Origin: Alphaproteobacteria bacterium
GTDB taxonomy: Bacteria > Pseudomonadota > Alphaproteobacteria > Micavibrionales > SZUA-601
DNA length: 7,329 nucleotides
Direction: 5' to 3'
NCBI GenBank assembly: GCA_028290805.1
Contig: JAQGJA010000001.1
Span: 1-7,329 of the forward strand
A program made the translations under genes and the position numbers. How positions within the stretch are numbered: the first letter of the stretch is position 1; each line of letters opens with the position of its first letter. Shown piece after piece: positions 1-6,792 of the stretch. The notes beneath the pieces were generated by a model that saw nothing but the letters and a program-made list of their open reading frames with translations, made no database searches and was not told where the DNA came from.

Positions 1-2495
1 CTTTGGACAAGCCCAGCTATTATGTGCTTGGCATGTTCCCTTATCCATCGGGGGATTTGCATCTGGGCCATGTGCGCAATTATACGATCACCGATGTCAT
101 GGCGCGGTACAAAAAAGCTCGCGGCTTTAACGTGCTGCATCCGATGGGCTGGGATGCTTTTGGGTTGCCGGCGGAAAACGCCGCCCTGGACCGGGGCTTT
201 CATCCCAAAACCTGGACCTACCAAAATATCGCTTCGATGAAACAGCAATGCAAGGCTTTGGGCTGGAGTTTTGACTGGGACCGTGAACTTGCAACCTGTG
301 ATGTCGATTACTATCACCAGCAGCAAAAAATATTCCTGGATTTTTACAAAAAGGGTGTCGCCTATCAGCGCGAGGCCGAAGTGAACTGGGACCCTGTCGA
401 TAATTGTGTGCTGGCCAATGAAGAAGTCATCGACGGCAAAGGCTGGCGCTCCGGTGCTGCTGTCGAGCGCCGCAAGATGACGCAATGGTTTTTTAAAATC
501 ACGCAATATGCAGAAAGCCTTCTTGAGGGATTAAAGACCCTGGAGGAGTGGCCGGAAAAAGTGCGGCTGATGCAGGAAAACTGGATCGGAAAATCCACCG
601 GCCTGCGTTTTAATTTTCCTTTGCCGCAGAAAGTTTCCGGATACAGTGACGATAAAATCGATGTCTATACCACGCGGCCCGATACGATTTTCGGTGCCTC
701 GTTTGTGGCCATTGCGGCAGGACATCCTTTGTCTTCGGCGCTGGCCAAGGATAACCCGGCCCTTGTTGCATTCATTGAAAAATGCAACAAGGGCGGCACC
801 GCCGAAGCCGACATTGAAACGGCTGAAAAAGAAGGTTTCGATACAGGGATCAAAGTGCCGCATCCGTTTTTGCCGGATGTGCCATTATCCGTCTGGGTCG
901 CCAATTTCGTTTTGATGGGCTATGGCACCGGGGCGATTTTCGGTTGCCCCGCCCATGACCAGCGCGACCTGGATTTCGCCCGGAAATATGATCTGCCCGT
1001 ATTGCCCGTCGTTATTCCGACCGAAGAGATTGCCGAAGCGTTTCGCGTGGATAAGCTGGCCTATACCGGACCTGGACGTCTGGCTAATTCTCATTTCCTG
1101 AATGGCATGACGGTGGAAGAAGGCAAAAAAGCAGCTATTACTGCCTTTGAAGAAAAACAATTGGGAAATGCGGAAACACAATACCGTCTGCGCGACTGGG
1201 GTGTTTCGCGTCAGCGTTACTGGGGTTGTCCAATTCCCTTTGTTTATTGCCCCAATTGCGGCACGGTGCCAGTGCCCGAAGCGCAATTGCCGGTAAAACT
1301 GCCCGAAGATGCCACATTTGATAAACCGGGCAATCCGCTGGACCGTCATCCGACCTGGAAATATGTGTCTTGTCCTAATTGCGGCACAAATGCGGAACGT
1401 GAAACCGATACGATGGCCACCTTTGTCGACAGTTCGTGGTATTTTGCGCGCTATCTGGATGCTAAGAACAAAGACAAACCCTTTGAGAAATCGCCTGCCA
1501 ATCATTGGTTGCCTGTGGACCAATATGTCGGCGGTATCGAACATGCGGTGCTGCATTTGTTATATGCGCGGTTTTTCACCCGCGTGTTGAAAGATTGCGG
1601 TTACTTGGATATCGAAGAACCGTTCAAGCGCTTGTTTACCCAAGGTATGATCACGCACCAGACTTTCCAGGATGAAAACGGCAAATGGCTGTATCCGACC
1701 GAAGTGGAAAAACGGGGCACGGACTGGATCAGGGTGAGTGATAATTCGCCTGCTTTCGCCGGGGACGTCATCAAGATGTCTAAGTCGAAAAAGAATACGG
1801 TTGACCCCACATCCATCATCGATGCCTATGGCGCAGATGCGGCGCGTTTCTTTGTGCTATCTGACTCGCCGCCGGAAAAAGATCTGGAATGGACGACGGG
1901 CGGGATCGATGGGGCCTGGCGTTTTGTCAATAAATTATACCGCATGGTCCAGGAAATCCTGGACATGAAACAAGGCTTGGCAAGACCGGAAGCATTTTTG
2001 GACAAAGCTTTGTCCATGCGCCGCGTTACGCATCGCAGCGCTATGATTTTCACCGATGCCCTGGAAAAATTCCAGTTCAACTCGGCCATCGCGCGACTGC
2101 GTGAATTCACCAATGAAATCTCGGCCTTCAAGGCGACACTGCCGGACGAGCAATGGGCGCTGCGCGAAGCTTTGTTGATCATGGTGCAACTGATCAATCC
2201 TTTCATGCCGCATCTGGCGGAAGAATTATGGCGCATTCTGGGCAATGATACTTTGCTTGCCGATACCCCGTGGCCGCAATTCGATCCGGAATTGGCGAAG
2301 AAAGATTCCGTCACCATCGGCGTTCAGGTCAACGGCAAGGTGCGCGGGACGATTACGCTGCCTGCAGGCAGCGAAGCAAAAACGGCCGAAGAGATGGCGC
2401 TGGCGAATGGCGATGTTAGACCATGGCTGGAAGGTAAGGAGATCAAGAAAATCGTCGTCGTGCCCGACCGCATCGTGAATGTGGTGGCGGTGTGA
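1..2495 (+). CDS. leuS: Leucyl-tRNA synthetase, 5'-truncated by window edge
   Basis: Cytoplasmic class I aminoacyl-tRNA synthetase that charges tRNA-Leu with leucine and hydrolyses mischarged products. The first full codon in the window is at 3 and 830 residues are visible; by comparison with E. coli LeuRS about 30 N-terminal residues lie upstream, so the TTG at 3 is an internal codon, not the start. Fragment numbering: HIGH-type motif HLGH at 20-23; CP1 editing domain with TTRPDT at 223-228 and AHDQRD at 317-322; two CPNCG pairs (C416/C419 and C457/C460) that would form a four-cysteine zinc site; KMSKS at 591-595; then the anticodon-binding helical domain and a C-terminal domain containing VQVNGKVRGT. 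All signatures are intact and I see no frameshift. The zinc-domain sequence is of alphaproteobacterial style. It is the first visible gene of an operon with lptE. Identification is essentially certain. Confidence 0.98.
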   Translation, partial: LDKPSYYVLGMFPYPSGDLHLGHVRNYTITDVMARYKKARGFNVLHPMGWDAFGLPAENAALDRGFHPKTWTYQNIASMKQQCKALGWSFDWDRELATCDVDYYHQQQKIFLDFYKKGVAYQREAEVNWDPVDNCVLANEEVIDGKGWRSGAAVERRKMTQWFFKITQYAESLLEGLKTLEEWPEKVRLMQENWIGKSTGLRFNFPLPQKVSGYSDDKIDVYTTRPDTIFGASFVAIAAGHPLSSALAKDNPALVAFIEKCNKGGTAEADIETAEKEGFDTGIKVPHPFLPDVPLSVWVANFVLMGYGTGAIFGCPAHDQRDLDFARKYDLPVLPVVIPTEEIAEAFRVDKLAYTGPGRLANSHFLNGMTVEEGKKAAITAFEEKQLGNAETQYRLRDWGVSRQRYWGCPIPFVYCPNCGTVPVPEAQLPVKLPEDATFDKPGNPLDRHPTWKYVSCPNCGTNAERETDTMATFVDSSWYFARYLDAKNKDKPFEKSPANHWLPVDQYVGGIEHAVLHLLYARFFTRVLKDCGYLDIEEPFKRLFTQGMITHQTFQDENGKWLYPTEVEKRGTDWIRVSDNSPAFAGDVIKMSKSKKNTVDPTSIIDAYGADAARFFVLSDSPPEKDLEWTTGGIDGAWRFVNKLYRMVQEILDMKQGLARPEAFLDKALSMRRVTHRSAMIFTDALEKFQFNSAIARLREFTNEISAFKATLPDEQWALREALLIMVQLINPFMPHLAEELWRILGNDTLLADTPWPQFDPELAKKDSVTIGVQVNGKVRGTITLPAGSEAKTAEEMALANGDVRPWLEGKEIKKIVVVPDRIVNVVAV

Positions 2496-3010
2496 TGTCG
2501 TTGTACAAAAATGCGCAATGCATCGTCGTTTTGGCGTGTTTTCTTGCCTTGTCCCTGACCGCCTGCGGCTTTCATCCTTTGTACCAGAATACCAATACAT
2601 TCGCGGGTCAGGAAACGGTGCTGAACGATATTGAGATTACCGATATTTCGGGGGTGAACGGGCTGGACCTGCGCAATAACCTGATCGACCGCTTTTATAA
2701 TAACGGCCGGCCGGACAATGCATGCTATACGCTGAACATCATGCTTGAAGAATTGGGCCGCAATATCGTGATCCAGAAGAACGATACGACAACCCGCGCC
2801 CAGCTGGTCCTGCGCGCCAATTACCGCCTGCTGGACAATGAAACGCGCCAGGAGGTGGATAGCGGCACGATCCGCGCCGTCAGCTCCTATAACCTGCTGC
2901 CCAGCCATTACACAACCTTGGTCACGCAAAGCGATGCGCGTGACATGGCCGTGCGCGAACTGGCCGACAAGATGACAAGCAGGATCGCCGTGGTGCTGCA
3001 GGAAAAATAA
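2495..3010 (+). CDS. lptE: LPS-assembly lipoprotein LptE
   Basis: Outer-membrane lipoprotein that, in the known family, plugs and helps assemble the LptD barrel delivering lipopolysaccharide to the cell surface. The 171-residue product has a lipoprotein signal peptide: a hydrophobic stretch (about residues 9-22) ending in the lipobox L21-T22-A23-C24, followed by GFHPLY, close to the CGFxPLY start of mature LptE. A segment reading GLDLRNNLIDRFYN (about residues 54-67) fits the conserved LRN-L-DRL region of alphaproteobacterial members. The ATG overlaps the leuS stop by one base (TGATG at 2493-2497), which suggests translational coupling; a GTG at 2492 is a possible start one codon earlier. The position directly behind leuS is the conserved location of lptE in proteobacteria and is strong support, since the family is weakly conserved in sequence. 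Confidence 0.88.
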   Translation: MSLYKNAQCIVVLACFLALSLTACGFHPLYQNTNTFAGQETVLNDIEITDISGVNGLDLRNNLIDRFYNNGRPDNACYTLNIMLEELGRNIVIQKNDTTTRAQLVLRANYRLLDNETRQEVDSGTIRAVSSYNLLPSHYTTLVTQSDARDMAVRELADKMTSRIAVVLQEK

Positions 3011-3012
3011 CC

Positions 3013-3936
3013 ATGGCCCATAGCACCCATGGCACAACATGCCACCACCATGCGCCGGCGAATTACGGCCGCGCCTTCGCTGTCGGCATTGCGCTGAACA
3101 GCGCTTTTATCCTTGTGGAAATCCTGTATGGCATCCGCGCCCATTCCATGGCGCTGATTGCCGATGCCGGGCATAATATCAGCGACGTGGCCGGGCTTGC
3201 CATCGCCTGGATTGCCACGATTTGGGCACGCAAAAAACCGACCTTGCGGCACAGTTACGGCATGCAAAGCGCTTCGATCATTGCAGCCCTTGCCAATGCG
3301 TTTTTTTTATTATTGGTCACCGGAGGCATTATCCGGGAAGCCTTGCTGCGTTTTGATACGCAGCCGCCAGTCGCCGAAACCACCGTGATGGTCGTGGCCG
3401 CCATCGGCATTCTGATCAATGGCGCCACGGCGTTGTTATTCATGGGCGGCAAGCACGACCTTAATATCCGCGGGGCTTTTATCCATATGGCCGGGGATGC
3501 CGCGATTTCGGCAGGGGTGGTATTGTCCGGCGCAATGATGCTGTCCACGGGCTGGCTGTGGCTGGACCCGGCGATTACCTTGATCATCGCCGCGATCATT
3601 TTATTCAGTACCTGGCGATTGCTAAAAGACTCCGTGAACCTTGCTTTGCACGCAGCTCCCTCCCAGATCGACCCGGCAAGGGTGAAGGATTTCCTTTGCA
3701 ACCTGCCCGGCGTGGGCGAAGTCCACGATCTCCATATCTGGGCCATGAGCACCAGCGAAGCCGCCCTGACCGCGCATCTTGTGATGCAGGAAGGAATGCA
3801 TCCTGGCGATGATTTTTTGCACCATGCCGCACAAAAACTGCCCATGATTTCGGCATTGCGCACCCGACCTTGCAGATTGAACTGGGGAGTGGCGAGTGCA
3901 GATTCGCACCGGAGGGTGTGGTATAGCGCTACATAA
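3013..3936 (+). CDS. Zinc-type cation diffusion facilitator, C-terminus frameshifted
   Basis: Inner-membrane metal/proton antiporter of the CDF family (ZitB/CzcD type), expected to export Zn2+ and related divalent ions. Visible: His-rich N-terminus (H3, H6, H11-H13); several membrane helices; metal-site motifs ADAGHNISD (D51, H54, D58) in TM2 and H158-M-A-G-D162 in TM5, the His/Asp set usual in zinc CDFs; and the cytoplasmic-domain signature VHDLHIWAMSTSEAALTAHL (about 237-256). The ATG lies two bases after the lptE stop, with AGGA at 3000-3003 as a likely ribosome site, so it is probably co-transcribed with lptE. The reading frame as given ends in 31 residues unlike the family (PMISALRTRPC onward), while the family's expected ending is readable in the -1 frame at 3843-3926. 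A one-base loss near 3840-3843 (mutation or sequence error) explains this. The fold up to residue about 276 is intact. Family call is sure; exact metal is inferred. Confidence 0.93.
   Translation: MAHSTHGTTCHHHAPANYGRAFAVGIALNSAFILVEILYGIRAHSMALIADAGHNISDVAGLAIAWIATIWARKKPTLRHSYGMQSASIIAALANAFFLLLVTGGIIREALLRFDTQPPVAETTVMVVAAIGILINGATALLFMGGKHDLNIRGAFIHMAGDAAISAGVVLSGAMMLSTGWLWLDPAITLIIAAIILFSTWRLLKDSVNLALHAAPSQIDPARVKDFLCNLPGVGEVHDLHIWAMSTSEAALTAHLVMQEGMHPGDDFLHHAAQKLPMISALRTRPCRLNWGVASADSHRRVWYSAT
3843..3926 (+). other. Out-of-frame C-terminal coding remnant of the CDF gene
   Basis: Read from 3843 in the frame one base behind the CDF gene, the sequence gives HDFGIAHPTLQIELGSG, then ECRFAPEGVV and a TAG at 3924-3926. 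This matches the usual end of ZitB/CzcD proteins (a GIxHxTLQIE strand, a Cys, then an APE-VV-like tail). Joining residue 276 of the upstream frame to this segment through one extra base (for example CTG GCC CAT or CTG CCC CAT in place of CTG CCC AT) restores a protein of about 304 residues. No clean X-XXY-YYZ slippery heptamer is present at the junction, so programmed frameshifting is less likely than a mutation or sequence error. Confidence 0.85.
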
Positions 3937-3943
3937 AATAGTG

Positions 3944-3972
3944 TTGTGCGATAGAATAACCTGTTGTATAAA
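3944..3972 (+). promoter_or_regulatory. Candidate sigma-70 promoter for the solute-binding protein gene
   Basis: TTGTGC (3944-3949) and TATAAA (3967-3972) are separated by 17 bases. The -10 matches five of six consensus bases and the -35 only three of six. It sits in the AT-rich gap between the CDF gene and the next start, about 22 bases upstream of that start. Together with the absence of tight spacing to the CDF gene this suggests separate transcription. Based on eye matching only. Confidence 0.4.
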
Positions 3973-3983
3973 AAGTAAACAAT

Positions 3984-3988
3984 AGGAG
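3984..3988 (+). promoter_or_regulatory. Shine-Dalgarno site of the solute-binding protein gene
   Basis: AGGAG lies six bases before the ATG at 3995. It is the best ribosome-binding site in the window and fixes the start of this gene. Confidence 0.75.
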
Positions 3989-3994
3989 CATAGG

Positions 3995-4864
3995 ATGAAA
4001 CGTAATCTGGCATTGACTGTCTTTGTTGCAATTCTTGTTTCCGTCCTGGTGCATCTGTCATGGCCGTCGAAAATCGCCGGAATGCAAACCGAAATGCCGA
4101 AAAAAGAAACTGCTTTAGAACGCATCAAGCGTACGGGGACGATCCGTTGTGGCTATTTGCTTTGGCCGTTGTTTTTTGATCTTGATCCTAACACAAAAGA
4201 ATTATCAGGCCTGTACAAAGATTTCACCGATACCGTAATCTCGTTGGCGGGATGGAAAATAGAATATATCCAACTTGTTGCCGGAAATGAGGTAACCGAT
4301 TTAAAAATTGGTCGAGTCGATGCCATGTGCGGTTACGGTCCTTGGTATCTTAGCTCGATTAAAGAAGTCGATTATTCCCGACCTTTGGCTTATGCATCGG
4401 TTTACTTGTACGGAAGGGAAGAGGAAACACGGTTCAAACACCCTGACGATATTAATAATGCCGGCATAAGCCTTGTGGGCATTGATGGCGATGTCAGTAT
4501 CGATTTGGCGCAACGACTTTATCCTAAAGCAAAACTTTATCCTTTGCCTGGCACGACAGATGGCGCGCAATTACTGTTGAATGTGGCAACTCGCAAAGCC
4601 GACGCTGTGATTACTGACCCGTTGACCGTTGCCGGTTTCAATAAAACAAACATGGATAAAGTAAAATCGCTTTTTCCCGGCTATCCCGTTGCGACCTATG
4701 GCATGGAATTCGGCGTCAATAAAGGTGAGGCGGAATTGCTGGAAACGCTTAACGGCTATTCTGATATGGCCTTGAACATGAATCTTATCGATCCAATTCT
4801 GCAGAAATATGATCCAAGTAACGAAGTGTTCTTTTCAGTTACAAGACCCTATCAGAAAAGATAG
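3995..4864 (+). CDS. Periplasmic solute-binding protein, family 3 (orphan)
   Basis: A 289-residue type II periplasmic binding protein of the amino-acid (SBP_bac_3) kind. After a KR n-region, a hydrophobic stretch (about 5-21) acts as signal peptide or membrane anchor; no lipobox Cys and no clear signal-peptidase site are seen. The mature start, RIKRTGTIRCGYLLWPLF (43-60), then DPNTKELSGLYKDF (64-77), is the usual family opening; VDAMCGYG (108-115), EVDYSRPLAY (124-133) and KADAVITDPLTVAGF (201-215) follow the family order. Aligned without gaps to my memory of HisJ, the ligand-carboxylate Arg (R77 of HisJ) falls on S121, while the amine-binding Asp is kept as D208, so a typical amino-acid ligand is doubtful. 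No ABC permease or ATPase gene is adjacent. Sampled lines are about 38-45% G+C against about 57-63% in lepA, a hint of different origin. Family call is firm; ligand is unknown and a sensory or non-transport role is possible. Confidence 0.85.
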   Translation: MKRNLALTVFVAILVSVLVHLSWPSKIAGMQTEMPKKETALERIKRTGTIRCGYLLWPLFFDLDPNTKELSGLYKDFTDTVISLAGWKIEYIQLVAGNEVTDLKIGRVDAMCGYGPWYLSSIKEVDYSRPLAYASVYLYGREEETRFKHPDDINNAGISLVGIDGDVSIDLAQRLYPKAKLYPLPGTTDGAQLLLNVATRKADAVITDPLTVAGFNKTNMDKVKSLFPGYPVATYGMEFGVNKGEAELLETLNGYSDMALNMNLIDPILQKYDPSNEVFFSVTRPYQKR

Positions 4865-4870
4865 CCAAAT

Positions 4871-6676
4871 TTAATCGTCCCCGACCTTCAATGCCGCGAT
4901 AAACGCACTCTGGGGGATCTCTACATTGCCGAACTGGCGCATTTTTTTCTTGCCTTCTTTTTGCTTGTCCCACAATTTGCGCTTGCGGGTGATGTCGCCG
5001 CCATAGCATTTGGCGGTGACATCCTTGCTGAAGGAACCGATGGTTTCGCGGGCGATGATCTTGGCGCCGATCGTGGCCTGGATGGCAATTTTGAACATCT
5101 GCTTGGGGATCAAATCTTTCAGGCGCTCGCATAATTGGCGGCCGCGGCGTTCGGCTTGGGATCTGTGCACGATCATGCTTAGGGCATCGACGGGTTCGGC
5201 ATTGACCAATATGCCCATCTTGACCATGTCGCCTTCCGCATAACCGTCCAAATGGTAATCGAAACTGGCATAGCCTTTGGAGATGGATTTCAAGCGGTCA
5301 TAGAAATCAAAGACGATCTCGTTCAGCGGCAAACGGTATTCCAGCACAACACGGCTGCCGGCATAGGTCAGCGAAACCTGTTCGCCGCGGCGTTCCTCGC
5401 ATAGTTTCAGCAAGCCGCCAACGAATTCATCGGGCACAAAAATCGTCGCCTTGATCCAGGGTTCCTCGATCAATTCGATGCGGCCCTCATCGGGCATGTC
5501 GGCAGGGTTATAGAGTTTTAACTGTGTGCCGTCCGTCAAGGTGATCTGGTACACAACGCTTGGCGCAGTGGCGATCATGTCTATATTGAATTCGCGCTCC
5601 AGACGTTCCTGGATGATCTCCATATGCAGCAGGCCCAGGAAACCGCAACGGTAACCGACGCCAAGGGCTGCCGACGATTCCATTTCGTAAGAAAAACTGG
5701 CATCATTCAGCGCCAGTTTCCCCAAAGATTCGCGCAGTTTCTCCAGTTCCGATGAATCGACCGGGAACAACGAACAGAACACGACCTGCACCGATGGTTT
5801 GAACCCGGTCAAGGCTTCCCTGGTCGGGTTGCGCGTATGGGTGATGGTGTCGCCGATTTTGGTGGTGGCGATGTCTTTGATGGCGGCGGTAATGAAACCC
5901 ATCTGGCCCGGCCCCATGGAATCGCATAGAGTCTGGCGCGGCGTGTAATAACCGACGCGGTCGACCAGGCCCTTATAGCAGGTCGCCATGAAATTGATCT
6001 GGTCGCCTTTTTTGATCGTGCCTTCCATGACGCGGATCAAAACGACAATGCCCAGATATGGATCATACCAGCTATCGACCAAAAGCGCCTTTAGCGGTGC
6101 ATTGGCGTCTTCTTCTTTCGGCGCGGGCAGGCGGGTGACGATGGCTTCCAGCAATTCGGGAATGCCCAGGCCGGTTTTGGCCGAAACCTCGACCGCATCG
6201 GACGCATCAATGCCGATCACATCCTCGATCTGCGCTTTCACGCGGTCGGGGTCGGCGGCGGGCAGGTCGATTTTATTCAGGACAGGAATAATCTCGTGGT
6301 TCTTGTCCAAGGCCTGGTACACATTGGCCAGCGTCTGTGCTTCAACCCCCTGGGATGCATCGACCACCAGGATCGAGCCCTCGCAGGCCACCATGGCGCG
6401 GGATACCTCATAGGCGAAATCGACATGGCCCGGCGTGTCCATCAGGTTCAACTGATACGTCTTGCCGTCTTTTGCGGCATAGTTCAGGCGCACCGTCTGG
6501 GCCTTGATCGTGATGCCGCGCTCGCGCTCGATATCCATGTTATCCAGCATCTGCTCTTTCATCTCGCGCAATTCGACCCCGCCGCAGGACTGGATGAGGC
6601 GGTCGGCAAGGGTGGACTTCCCGTGGTCGATATGGGCGATAATGGCGAAATTACGAAGAAGGGATTGGTCTGTCAT
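4871..6676 (-). CDS. lepA: Elongation factor 4 (LepA), ribosome-associated GTPase
   Basis: Translational GTPase that binds the ribosome; proposed roles are back-translocation under stress and 30S subunit biogenesis. With the start at 6676 the product is 601 residues, the normal family length. Motifs: G1 AHIDHGKS (14-21), G2 ERGITI (52-57), G3 DTPGH (80-84), G4 NKID (134-137), G5 SAK (165-167); then the EF-G-like domains and the LepA-specific C-terminal domain with DLIPKQMFKIAIQATIGAKI and AKCYGGDITRKRKLW, ending LKVGDD. An in-frame ATG three codons upstream (6683-6685) is the alternative start; neither has a clear Shine-Dalgarno, and I chose the inner one because family members usually begin MTD-S-IRNF. 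It is transcribed towards the solute-binding gene, stop to stop 6 bp apart, and diverges from the gene at 6793. No defects seen. Confidence 0.97.
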   Translation of the reverse strand: MTDQSLLRNFAIIAHIDHGKSTLADRLIQSCGGVELREMKEQMLDNMDIERERGITIKAQTVRLNYAAKDGKTYQLNLMDTPGHVDFAYEVSRAMVACEGSILVVDASQGVEAQTLANVYQALDKNHEIIPVLNKIDLPAADPDRVKAQIEDVIGIDASDAVEVSAKTGLGIPELLEAIVTRLPAPKEEDANAPLKALLVDSWYDPYLGIVVLIRVMEGTIKKGDQINFMATCYKGLVDRVGYYTPRQTLCDSMGPGQMGFITAAIKDIATTKIGDTITHTRNPTREALTGFKPSVQVVFCSLFPVDSSELEKLRESLGKLALNDASFSYEMESSAALGVGYRCGFLGLLHMEIIQERLEREFNIDMIATAPSVVYQITLTDGTQLKLYNPADMPDEGRIELIEEPWIKATIFVPDEFVGGLLKLCEERRGEQVSLTYAGSRVVLEYRLPLNEIVFDFYDRLKSISKGYASFDYHLDGYAEGDMVKMGILVNAEPVDALSMIVHRSQAERRGRQLCERLKDLIPKQMFKIAIQATIGAKIIARETIGSFSKDVTAKCYGGDITRKRKLWDKQKEGKKKMRQFGNVEIPQSAFIAALKVGDD

Positions 6677-6737
6677 GGCGGGCATATTAAGGATTTGGCG
6701 GGAAAAGGCAAGGATTTTGGCCCGTATCAGATAAAGC

Positions 6738-6766
6738 TTGCCATGGTCATATAATAACCTTAGTAT
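6738..6766 (+). promoter_or_regulatory. Candidate promoter of the right-edge gene
   Basis: TTGCCA (6738-6743, five of six consensus bases) and TAGTAT (6761-6766, four of six) are separated by 17 bases, about 27 bases upstream of the ATG at 6793. The nearby perfect TATAAT at 6750-6755 has no good -35 partner at 16-18 bases on this strand. Eye matching only. Confidence 0.35.
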
Positions 6767-6778
6767 TTATCATAACAA
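6751..6778 (-). promoter_or_regulatory. lepA: Candidate lepA promoter
   Basis: On the minus strand TTGTTA (plus-strand 6773-6778) and TATTAT (plus-strand 6751-6756) are 16 bases apart, matching four and five of six consensus bases. This is about 70 bases upstream of the lepA start in an AT-rich patch. It overlaps the candidate promoter of the opposite strand. Eye matching only. Confidence 0.35.
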
Positions 6779-6792
6779 TATAGAAAGCCGCC

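Noticed and set aside
3..5. TTG at the window edge as the leuS start codon
   Set aside because: LeuRS needs about 30 more residues before the HIGH motif; the gene simply begins outside the window.
885..1556. Long open frame on the minus strand inside leuS
   Set aside because: It is fully antisense to intact leuS coding sequence, has no recognisable domain and its composition reflects the complement of leuS codons.
2324..3040. Minus-strand open frame of 238 codons across the leuS end and lptE
   Set aside because: Shadow of two well-supported plus-strand genes; no family signature and no credible ribosome site.
3832..3843. Programmed -1 ribosomal frameshift at CAAAAACTGCCC
   Set aside because: The A run is not arranged as a clean slippery heptamer in the zero frame and I see no strong downstream stem; a one-base loss is simpler.
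3255..4061. Minus-strand open frame of 268 codons across the CDF gene
   Set aside because: Antisense to conserved CDF motifs; product shows no recognisable features beyond mirrored membrane-gene composition.
4849..4864. Inverted repeat CTATC-AGAAAA-GATAG at the end of the solute-binding gene as a terminator
   Set aside because: Only a five-pair AT-rich stem, inside the coding sequence, with no T run after it.
6745..6759. Imperfect palindrome GGTCATATAATAACC as an operator
   Set aside because: Five of seven pairs match in a short AT-rich stretch, which is expected by chance; no known operator matches.
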